15,892 nt of DNA, taken from Campylobacteraceae bacterium. Its GTDB lineage: Bacteria; Campylobacterota; Campylobacteria; Campylobacterales; Sulfurovaceae. A model generated the notes under the pieces. It worked only from the letters and a program-made list of their open reading frames with translations. It did not search any database and was not told the origin of the DNA. The translations under genes were made by a program, and so were the position numbers. Every line of letters begins with the position of its first letter. The first letter of the stretch is position 1. Shown piece after piece: positions 1 to 7,217 of the stretch. The DNA lies in contig JALVVQ010000033.1 of assembly GCA_027023325.1 (NCBI GenBank), forward strand, positions 2,003-17,894. Reading direction: 5' to 3'.

Positions 1-758
1 GCTCTATTGAGTCTGATTTTAAGCGTGTACAGTGTACGCCTGACTTGCTTCCTTCTGATATTACTGGAGTCTCTATATTTAACCCAAAAAGTGATGAGTT
101 TCATTTTAAGCCAGGCCCTCTTTTTACTAATATTTTATTGGTTGATGAAATCAATCGTACCACTGCCCGAACACAGTCTGCGCTCTTAGAAGCAATGGCT
201 GAGAGACAAGTGAGCGTGGACTCTAAAACCTATATGCTTCCTTCTCCTTTTATGGTGATTGCCACACAAAATCCCATTGAACACTATGGCACATATCTAC
301 TGCCTGAGGCGCAACTGGATCGGTTTTTCATGAAAATATCTTTGGGGTATCCAACATTAGACTCTGAGGTTACAATTATCAAACAAGAGACCCAAGAGAA
401 GCGTGCTATTGAGTCTTTGCAAACAGTACTTAGCCGTGAAGATGTCTTAGAGATTCAGTCGCAGATACACAATGTTTTTATACACGAATCTTTAATTAAA
501 TATATCGCTTCAATTATTATTAAAACACGTGAGCATAGAGCACTGAGTTTGGGGGCAAGCCCACGCGGCTCTATCTCTTTAACCCAAGCGGCAAAAGCAT
601 TGGCTTTTATTAAAGGCAAGGAATCAGTAACGCCTGAAATGATTAAGTCTCTAGTGCATCCCGTCCTTGCTCATCGTCTTATTCTTAAAGAACAGAGCAG
701 TATTACACTGATTCTAGATGAGATTATAAATAGTGTTGAGGTGCCAATACTTCGATGA
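1..758 (+). CDS. MoxR-family AAA+ ATPase, 5'-truncated by the window edge
   Basis: The reading frame is open from the window edge (first full codon at nt 3) and gives 251 residues. MoxR proteins are usually about 310-330 residues, so the N-terminus and the Walker A loop lie outside. Visible MoxR hallmarks are FKRVQCTPDLLPSDITG at the start, Walker B (ILLVDEINR, near nt 130-160), ALLEAMAERQV, sensor 1 (ATQNPIEHYGTYLLPEAQLDRF) and a C-terminal lid with sensor 2 (GASPRGS). The family consists of cytoplasmic ATPases thought to act as chaperones that activate or mature partner proteins. The partners here are probably the next two gene products, because the stop codon overlaps the next start (ATGA at 755-758) and MoxR/DUF58/TgpA clusters are widespread. 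The client of this protein is unknown. Confidence 0.95.
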   Translation, partial: SIESDFKRVQCTPDLLPSDITGVSIFNPKSDEFHFKPGPLFTNILLVDEINRTTARTQSALLEAMAERQVSVDSKTYMLPSPFMVIATQNPIEHYGTYLLPEAQLDRFFMKISLGYPTLDSEVTIIKQETQEKRAIESLQTVLSREDVLEIQSQIHNVFIHESLIKYIASIIIKTREHRALSLGASPRGSISLTQAAKALAFIKGKESVTPEMIKSLVHPVLAHRLILKEQSSITLILDEIINSVEVPILR

Positions 759-1981
759 GTCAAGAGATTATAAAAGATTTAGATTTTGTAGATGATTTTC
801 TAAAGAAACTCACGCTTAAAAAGTTTATACTTATATTGCTTTTTATTCTTGTACTTATTGCGTATAATCGTGGTATTGCTCTAATTTATGCACTTGTTGC
901 TCTCATTTTGGCAACCTATATCATTGCCTATCTTATGCCGATCTATGCACTGCGTTCTGTTAAAGCAAAAAGAGTGATCAAGAGCTACGCCACTCAAGGG
1001 CAGACACTTAAACTTTCATATGTACTTTCACATGAATACTTTTTCTCGCGTTATATGGTTATGCTGCAGGATACTCTCCCATTTAAGAAACCTAGTGAGA
1101 ATAGTTTTTTAGTGCCTGTCTTGAAAAATAATACCTCTATGGAGCATGAGCTTATATGTGAAATTCGGGGAGAGCATCAACTCGGCCCTATTATTTTGGA
1201 GTCAGGCTTCCCACTGGGAATCAATAGCTCACAAATCACCCTGGAACATACCCATGATAAGATTTTAGTTTATCCTCAATACTTTACAATTAAAAATATC
1301 CCTTTAAGTGCAAATTTGAAAAATCCACATCAAGGCGACTATCCTATAGAGAAAACCTCTGGGATAGATGAGTTTATAGGTGTAAGAGAGTACCGTTATG
1401 GTGACCCAATCAAGCATATACACTGGGCAAGCTCAGCAAAAGCTGGTGAGCTTATCGTTAAAGAGTTTAATGATATAAATGAGGTTTCTATGAGTATAGT
1501 TTTGGATCTTCATAAAGATAAAAATTTTGGGAAAGAACAACACACTACCCTAGAGTATGCTGTGAAAATTGCCACCTCTTTGGCTATTTACGCACTTGAG
1601 CACAACATTTCACTCAATATTTACGCACAAGGAAGAAGAAGCGTAAACCTGCAAAATCTAAAAACAAAAGAGCATACAAAGAAGGTATTGGAATCCTTAG
1701 CCCGTGTAAAATCAGATGGTATAGAAAATTATGAACATGTAGTGGGTGCACTGTCTCACTCACTAGGCAATTCTACTTTGGTTCTCTTTCAAAATAATGA
1801 AAAATTAGACAACATGGTCTCACATCTGGAACAAAAAGGCTACAATATATTTTTGTTTAATTTTAAGACTTACTCATTTTCGCAGGCACCTACCCCTAAC
1901 AGTGTCAAACACTATCATCATAAAAATACCCATTATTATGAGATTTTAAATGGAGCAAATCTTGAGGAGATGTTTTCGTGA
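755..1981 (+). CDS. DUF58-domain membrane protein of the MoxR/TgpA cluster
   Basis: This 408-residue protein has two adjacent hydrophobic segments at residues 22-38 and 40-62, which should form a membrane hairpin. A soluble region follows, containing the DUF58 signature at about 211-238 (REYRYGDPIKHIHWASSAKAG, then VKEF). The remainder, about 245-400, has the alternating beta/alpha pattern expected of the von Willebrand A-like fold of this family (IVLDLH, then later TLVLF and NIFLFNF). The ATG overlaps the moxR stop by four bases and a GAGGTG sits about 11 nt upstream, so translation is probably coupled. DUF58 proteins are regularly found with MoxR ATPases and transglutaminases, but their biochemical role is not established. 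A scaffold linking the ATPase to the membrane enzyme is an inference. Confidence 0.93.
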   Translation: MSQEIIKDLDFVDDFLKKLTLKKFILILLFILVLIAYNRGIALIYALVALILATYIIAYLMPIYALRSVKAKRVIKSYATQGQTLKLSYVLSHEYFFSRYMVMLQDTLPFKKPSENSFLVPVLKNNTSMEHELICEIRGEHQLGPIILESGFPLGINSSQITLEHTHDKILVYPQYFTIKNIPLSANLKNPHQGDYPIEKTSGIDEFIGVREYRYGDPIKHIHWASSAKAGELIVKEFNDINEVSMSIVLDLHKDKNFGKEQHTTLEYAVKIATSLAIYALEHNISLNIYAQGRRSVNLQNLKTKEHTKKVLESLARVKSDGIENYEHVVGALSHSLGNSTLVLFQNNEKLDNMVSHLEQKGYNIFLFNFKTYSFSQAPTPNSVKHYHHKNTHYYEILNGANLEEMFS

Positions 1982-4170
1982 ATCAATTACATAAGAATGT
2001 ATTTATCTCACTCTTTTTTGTTCAAAGTTCAGCCATTATTGCAAGTCTTGGTTTTGTTCATGCTGTCATCTATATAGTTGCTATTCTGTTCTCACTTTAC
2101 TATGCCTACACACATTTAGATCAAAAAGAAAACAGTGAAACACTTAAAAATGCTATCTTGGGTTTTGGGCTTATTCTCTTTTTGCCTCAGCTGTTTATGG
2201 GGTCACTCTTTACCGCCTTGCTCTCTTTGCTCTCATGGCTTTTTGTTGCCATTAACACCTCTTTAAAAACACGAAGAGACCTTTATTTTTTAATGGTGGG
2301 CACTTTTGTTCTTATCCTCTATGCTACGGCAACGCAAAGGCAGAGCAGCATCTTGTTATACCTTAGTATTTATACGATTTCTAGCATGCTATTGTTGGTG
2401 CATAACTACTTTAATACTCTTCTTGAGCGCTCACAAATAAAGAGTCTCAGCGAAGCAAAAATGGCAACCATATATCTTAGTGTGCTCATTACGATTGTTG
2501 CTAGTTTTATCTACCTTTTAGTACCACGCCCTGAACCAATGCACATAGGTTTTTTGCCCGCAGGAGGAAATAAGTATTATAAAAATAAAGCATGGAAAAA
2601 AGAGGCCATAAACCAAAAAGGAGAGGCACCCGAGCAAAATAAGCAAGAAAGACAAAAAGAATCTCCACGAGAAAAAGATGAAAACGCTACAAATCGAGCA
2701 AATCCAGAGAATAGCCATCCTTTAGAGCCACCAATACCCCAGAAGTCTCTTGAAAACAGTTTGGTGTTTTATATGCAGGGTCCACAGCCGCAGTACTTGA
2801 GAGGAAAGGTTTTTGACTACTTTGATGGCAAGCAATGGATTCAAAAAGATACAAAACTAGAAAAATTGCTTCTGAAAAATCAAGAAATTAGCTTTACTGA
2901 TACCCACAAAAATAGTAAAAAATATACCATTACCATAGAAGCAGCACCAAACAGAACAAAGCTGATCTATGTGCCCAGTAATATTAGCACACTCTATTTT
3001 CCGGGAAATGTTATTGCAAGAGATAGCATGGGTGTACTTTATGCCCCACTTGATTTGAAGCAAAAGAGTTTTTATTCTGTTGATATTGAACCTGTGTGGA
3101 TAGCCAATCATCCAAAACTTCGCTTTGGTCCACTATATGACAAAATGGCGTATCTCCAATTACCAAATAATTTCTCAGAAAAAATTCAGAAGTTAGCACA
3201 AGAGATAGCCAAAAGTGGGAATGATTTTGAAAAAAGTACTGCTATTGAAAAGTATCTCCGTAATAATTTCAGTTATAGCCTGGAGACAGTGTTTAGCTCA
3301 AAAAGTGAAGATGCCTTAGAAAACTTCCTCTTTCATACCCATTATGGACACTGTGAATACTTCGCATCATCTATGGTTTTGATGTTGCGTTCTATCCATA
3401 TTCCCGCACGCTTAGTCAATGGATACAATGCCACAACATATAACCCTATTACAGGTTTTTACGAGATATATAGGCTTGATGCACATGCTTGGGTTGAAGC
3501 TTACATTGAAGGGGAAGGTTGGGTAAGTTTTGAGCCGACAAGTGCGTATGCCTTGCCGCAGAAAAAAGACAAAACAAAAAATACTTCCCAAGAGCTTGAA
3601 TCATATCTAAATATACTCAAGCAGATGGAGAAGTATCAACAATACCGTGGAATTTTTGAAGAGATGTACTCCTACGGACTCCTTGCTTTTGAAACAGTCA
3701 ATAAAATGATATTTACTATAGGTGAACTTATGGTAACGGGGGTCAATTTACTTATATTCTTTTTTATACATATTGGTATTTATTTGTTACTTTTAGCTTT
3801 GGCGATCTTCTACTTATGGCATAGATATAGTGCCGTCTTTTATCAACGAATTGCTGTCAAGGAGATCTCCTCTTGTCAAAATATAGAGCAGTATCGAACG
3901 ATACATATGAGCTTACAAAAACTATTTGTACATTATGAAAGTGAATTGAAAACAGGAGAAACACCTTTGGAGTATGCAAAGCGACTCTCATTAGAGTATC
4001 CAGAGTTTAAAAATGTTATCAAGGAGTTTTACACTCGGGTTGATCAAAAAAGTTATCAAGGGCACATTCAAGATATGGATATACAAAAAATTAAAACTTT
4101 AGCCTTCGAATTGAGTAAAATTAAAAAAGAGCCTCAGCCTTTTATTGAAAGATTTAGGGGGTTGTTGTAG
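1978..4170 (+). CDS. TgpA-like membrane transglutaminase
   Basis: This 730-residue protein begins with a GTG that overlaps the DUF58 stop (GTGA at 1978-1981), preceded by GAGGAGA at 1964-1970. About six hydrophobic segments fill residues 8-182. A very polar Lys/Glu/Gln/Asn-rich linker (about 198-255) leads to a periplasmic domain with a transglutaminase-core region at about 400-525. The candidate catalytic Cys459 lies in HYGHCEYFASSMVLMLR and His503 in DAHAWVEAYI. The third position is Glu519 (VSFEPTSAY), where many family members have Asp. A further membrane segment (about 590-615) and a cytoplasmic DUF4129-like tail (about 630-715) follow. This is the architecture of Pseudomonas TgpA, which carries a periplasmic transglutaminase domain. 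The substrate here is unknown; envelope protein crosslinking or processing is an inference from the family. Confidence 0.93.
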   Translation: MNQLHKNVFISLFFVQSSAIIASLGFVHAVIYIVAILFSLYYAYTHLDQKENSETLKNAILGFGLILFLPQLFMGSLFTALLSLLSWLFVAINTSLKTRRDLYFLMVGTFVLILYATATQRQSSILLYLSIYTISSMLLLVHNYFNTLLERSQIKSLSEAKMATIYLSVLITIVASFIYLLVPRPEPMHIGFLPAGGNKYYKNKAWKKEAINQKGEAPEQNKQERQKESPREKDENATNRANPENSHPLEPPIPQKSLENSLVFYMQGPQPQYLRGKVFDYFDGKQWIQKDTKLEKLLLKNQEISFTDTHKNSKKYTITIEAAPNRTKLIYVPSNISTLYFPGNVIARDSMGVLYAPLDLKQKSFYSVDIEPVWIANHPKLRFGPLYDKMAYLQLPNNFSEKIQKLAQEIAKSGNDFEKSTAIEKYLRNNFSYSLETVFSSKSEDALENFLFHTHYGHCEYFASSMVLMLRSIHIPARLVNGYNATTYNPITGFYEIYRLDAHAWVEAYIEGEGWVSFEPTSAYALPQKKDKTKNTSQELESYLNILKQMEKYQQYRGIFEEMYSYGLLAFETVNKMIFTIGELMVTGVNLLIFFFIHIGIYLLLLALAIFYLWHRYSAVFYQRIAVKEISSCQNIEQYRTIHMSLQKLFVHYESELKTGETPLEYAKRLSLEYPEFKNVIKEFYTRVDQKSYQGHIQDMDIQKIKTLAFELSKIKKEPQPFIERFRGLL

Positions 4171-4279
4171 ACTTAGGGTCAAAGGCTTAGATAATAATCT
4201 ACCATCAATAAAGAAAAGGAAGCTCGAATAGCCAACAAGAGGAGAACCAAAAGTGCAAACCCAAGAAAGGCATTACGCA
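4171..4279. other. Convergent intergenic gap between tgpA-like gene and rhodanese gene
   Basis: Short AT-rich spacer where the plus-strand envelope cluster meets the minus-strand block. The only fold seen is a weak AT stem (TAGAT, AATA loop, ATCTA at 4188-4201) with no following U-tract, so no convincing terminator can be named for either side. Confidence 0.5.
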
Positions 4280-5074
4280 CTAATGCGCATTGGGTCGTAT
4301 CTCGCACTGATCCTTTTTGCACTTGACCACAGCATTGAGAAAGAGCACGCGCTTGGCAGTCTCCTCATCTAGGCTATCGTAGGCATCAGAGGAGAGGATA
4401 CCGGTGTTGCAGTAGAGGAGTGTGAGTTTGTCTTTGGGGAACTTTGAGGTGTCGATCACGCCATTATCTGCATCCCAGATGATAGAGTCTGCTCCGGGGA
4501 GGTGTCCCTCATGGTAGTCGCTGGTTTTGCGTACATCTACCAGATGCAGTGCTGGAGGTAGTGTGCCGTTTTTGAACTGCTTTGCGAACCAGACAGGATC
4601 GATCATCCCCTCTTCGCTTCCGAGGTGGACAGTGACTCCTTGGATGGTGACTGCTGAGCTGGTGGATTTGCGCCCCTCTTGACAGTACCTGTCTGAGAGC
4701 ATGACCTCTTGCCCTTTTTCGCTCCATTCGGGGAAACCTCCACGATAGACCATGACATGGTTGTAGCCTTCTGCCGTAATGAGTTTTGCCAATTTGGAGG
4801 ATTTGCCACATTTGATACCTCCACAGAATAGCACCAGCTTGCTGCTCTTTTTGACAGGAAGTAGGCGCTTGAGCCTACGAAAACGCTGGAGGGGCATATT
4901 GAGTGCGCCGAGTATGGTGCCTTTTTTGTAAAATTTCATCTCTCTGGCGTCGATGAAGAGACCGGAGCCTGCATTATAGATACGCTTGGCTTGGGTGAAA
5001 TCAATCTCAGTGATACTGTTTTGCGCCCAGAGGGAGAGCGTCCAGAGCAGAAGAATGATAAGTATCTTTTTCAT
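4280..5074 (-). CDS. Periplasmic protein with two tandem rhodanese domains
   Basis: This 264-residue protein has a clear signal peptide (residues 1-17, MKK, then a hydrophobic stretch ending LWAQ), so it should act in the periplasm. Rhodanese domain 1 spans about 22-124 (FIDAREMKFY, GALNMP, LVLFCGGIKCGKS, VYRGGFPEW) with candidate active-site Cys84. Domain 2 spans about 155-250 (LVDVRKTSDYHEGHLPGA, LLYCNTGILSSDAY) with Cys222. Both loops keep the cysteine but lack the usual arginine at the sixth loop position; in domain 1 that position is a second cysteine, Cys89. More cysteines occur at 131, 252 and 257. The family carries sulfur as persulfide or binds without catalysis. The ATG is preceded by AGGATAAGCC, and a TATAAT lies 25 bp upstream. 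It lies 64 nt after pbpC but probably has its own promoter. The substrate is unknown. Confidence 0.9.
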   Translation of the reverse strand: MKKILIILLLWTLSLWAQNSITEIDFTQAKRIYNAGSGLFIDAREMKFYKKGTILGALNMPLQRFRRLKRLLPVKKSSKLVLFCGGIKCGKSSKLAKLITAEGYNHVMVYRGGFPEWSEKGQEVMLSDRYCQEGRKSTSSAVTIQGVTVHLGSEEGMIDPVWFAKQFKNGTLPPALHLVDVRKTSDYHEGHLPGADSIIWDADNGVIDTSKFPKDKLTLLYCNTGILSSDAYDSLDEETAKRVLFLNAVVKCKKDQCEIRPNAH

Positions 5075-5099
5075 GGCTTATCCTAGTAGAGTTAGTGAG

Positions 5100-5105
5100 A
5101 TTATA
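5100..5105 (-). promoter_or_regulatory. Candidate extended -10 promoter of the rhodanese gene
   Basis: On the minus strand this reads TGGTATAAT, an exact TATAAT with an upstream TG (extended -10). It lies 25 bp before the ATG, in the 64-nt gap after pbpC. No good -35 is visible, which is common in Campylobacterota. It suggests the rhodanese gene can be transcribed independently of pbpC. Confidence 0.5.
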
Positions 5106-5138
5106 CCACACTTGAGTGCCGGGAAAGTGCTTATTTAG

Positions 5139-7217
5139 TTAGTGGGGTAATAAACACTCAGGCATATCGACCCAGATATCCCGTGTGATCGTATCACCTG
5201 TTGTATCGAGGACAGTGATCGTATGTGCACCTTGACCAAAAGAGAGATTGGCATGAGAGTCTGTGATCTTGGCAGGGACTCCGTCAATATACCAGTAGTA
5301 GGGAGGTTTGCCTTGTATGAGGGAGACCTCGACGATCACATCATGGCAGCCGGCACTGCGGTATCTGCTGCCCTCTTTGGGGTAGAGCAGTTGTAGTGGC
5401 GTATGTGCTTTTCGGGTCTGCGTATCAAAATATTTCAGCCCTTTGGGTACCTGATTGCCGAGATAGTGGCTGTCCCATTGCCAGTTTTTCATGGGATGCA
5501 GTGCCTGGATCATCTCCATGATCTCAAACGCCATGGGGGCAGCCACCTCTCTGCCTGATTGTTTGATTTGAGGAGCATTGTTGGGTCTGCCTACCCATAC
5601 GACCACAGTGTACTCTGGTGTGTAGGCGGCTGTCCAGAGGTCTCGATACCCATAGCTGGTACCTGTCTTGTAGGCGATCTTGTAGGCACTGTTCCTGTGT
5701 CCTTTGGGAGGAGTGACAGCTCTAAGTATCGCTGTGGTCATTTGAGATGCCTGCCTGCTGAGAAGGGGAAGGTTCGTGCTGTGGCTTGGCTCTTTTGGGA
5801 GGTAGTGTAGCTGGGGTGCACTGCCTCCGTTTGCCAGTGCTGTATAGAGCTGTGCCACCTGCCAAAGGCTCACCCCCATGCCTCCCAATGCGATAGGGAG
5901 TGTGGCCTGTTTTTTAGGGATCTGTATCTTGCCAGTGAGGGTGATGATCCTCTCGACAAATGCCTGTGCACCTAGCTTTTGCAATACTTTGACTGCAGGG
6001 ATATTGAGGGAGTGTTGTAGGGCATAGGTGATGCTCACCTCTCCGGTGTACTCTCTGGAGTAGTTGTGTGGCAGATAGTCGCCAAATCGGGTCTCTCTAT
6101 CCATGATCAGGGTGTTGGGATGGATCAGGTGCTTTTCAAAGCCCAGCCCATAGATAAAAGGCTTCAGAACAGAGCCCGGTGATCTGGGTACGGGGATCAT
6201 GTCTACATAGCCAGCTACCTTGGGGCTGAACATATCATGAGAGCCTAGATAGGCGAGGATGGAGGCGGTATGGTTTTGGATGACCAGAGAAGCCAGTGTT
6301 GTTCCCTTTGGGAGTCTGCCGCCCTGTTGTGCTGCCCACTTCTCCAGCTGTTGTTGGAGTGTGGTATCGAGGGTGGTCTGGATCGTCACCTTGTCTGATC
6401 TGTGGAGGAGTCTCTGGCTGAGATGGGGTGTATATCTGGGAAAAGAGAAGCGTTGAGCTGCGATAGGGGACTCTGTCGCTTTGGCATAGAGAGAAGAGGT
6501 GAGAATCCCTGCCTCCTCAGCGATCTTGAGTACTTTGTCTCTGGCGCGCTTGCTCTGCTCTGGATGGCGATCGGGTCTGTTGTGTTCGGGGGACTGTGGC
6601 AAGGAGACCAGTGTGGCAGCCTCTGAGATACTGAGTGCATAGGGAAGCTTGCCAAAGTATCGCATGCTGGCACCTACGACCCCTTCTACATTACCTCCAT
6701 AGGGTGCAAGGGTGAGATAGGCTTGGAGGATCTCCCCTTTGGTATAGGTGGATTCCAGCTGAAAGGCACGGAGGATCTCGATGATCTTCGATCGGACGGT
6801 GCGGGGCTTGGGTTCGAGCAGGCGTGCCAGCTGCATTGTGATCGTAGAGCCGCCCGAAGTGATGCGCCCCTGCTTGATCAACTGCCAGATCGCCCGTCCC
6901 ATCGCCAGAGGGTCTAGGCCGTAATGATCCCAGAAACGCTTGTCCTCAAAGCGTAACAGCATCTGCAGATAGAGTGGATCGAGTTTGTTGATCTCCACCG
7001 GGAATCGCCATTTCTGTGTAGGATTGGTGGTGGCATAGAGCCACCGTCCCTGAGGGTCTGTGATGGTACGTGAGGTCTGTTGCGCAGGGGTGAGTGTGAG
7101 TGGATAGTACTGGTTCATGAGTAGGACAAACAGAGCTAAGGCCATCAGAGACAGCAGTATCCACTTTCCAAGTCTCCAGCCAAGCCAGTAGAGATACTTT
7201 GTTGCCTTCTGCCCCAT
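5139..7217 (-). CDS. pbpC: Penicillin-binding protein 1C (bifunctional glycosyltransferase/transpeptidase)
   Basis: This 692-residue class A PBP polymerises glycan strands from lipid II and can acylate on penicillin, at the outer face of the inner membrane. A membrane anchor lies at about 17-37. The GT51 domain (about 60-225) has EDKRFWDHYG with catalytic Glu91, GGSTITMQLARL (122-133) and RSKIIE with the second glutamate, Glu147. The transpeptidase domain (about 275-575) has SVLK with nucleophile Ser349, SLN (403-405) and KTGTS (517-521), so all catalytic motifs are intact. The C-terminal part (about 605-685) is the small beta-rich BiPBP_C domain that separates PBP1C from PBP1A/B; it holds Cys624 and Cys687, a possible disulfide. 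The ATG directly follows the stop of the macroglobulin gene (TAGATG) with only a weak GAGAG upstream, so translation is probably coupled. Pairing with an alpha-2-macroglobulin matches the known yfhM-pbpC arrangement. Confidence 0.96.
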   Translation of the reverse strand: MGQKATKYLYWLGWRLGKWILLSLMALALFVLLMNQYYPLTLTPAQQTSRTITDPQGRWLYATTNPTQKWRFPVEINKLDPLYLQMLLRFEDKRFWDHYGLDPLAMGRAIWQLIKQGRITSGGSTITMQLARLLEPKPRTVRSKIIEILRAFQLESTYTKGEILQAYLTLAPYGGNVEGVVGASMRYFGKLPYALSISEAATLVSLPQSPEHNRPDRHPEQSKRARDKVLKIAEEAGILTSSLYAKATESPIAAQRFSFPRYTPHLSQRLLHRSDKVTIQTTLDTTLQQQLEKWAAQQGGRLPKGTTLASLVIQNHTASILAYLGSHDMFSPKVAGYVDMIPVPRSPGSVLKPFIYGLGFEKHLIHPNTLIMDRETRFGDYLPHNYSREYTGEVSITYALQHSLNIPAVKVLQKLGAQAFVERIITLTGKIQIPKKQATLPIALGGMGVSLWQVAQLYTALANGGSAPQLHYLPKEPSHSTNLPLLSRQASQMTTAILRAVTPPKGHRNSAYKIAYKTGTSYGYRDLWTAAYTPEYTVVVWVGRPNNAPQIKQSGREVAAPMAFEIMEMIQALHPMKNWQWDSHYLGNQVPKGLKYFDTQTRKAHTPLQLLYPKEGSRYRSAGCHDVIVEVSLIQGKPPYYWYIDGVPAKITDSHANLSFGQGAHTITVLDTTGDTITRDIWVDMPECLLPH

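Noticed and set aside
4188..4201. AT stem TAGAT-AATA-ATCTA as terminator for the TgpA cluster
   Set aside because: It is too weak and no U-tract follows.
4253..4372. 39-codon plus-strand frame starting GTG after a GAGGAG, with a hydrophobic centre
   Set aside because: The ribosome site is tempting, but most of it overlaps the 3' end of the rhodanese gene on the other strand, it is very short and has no recognisable similarity.
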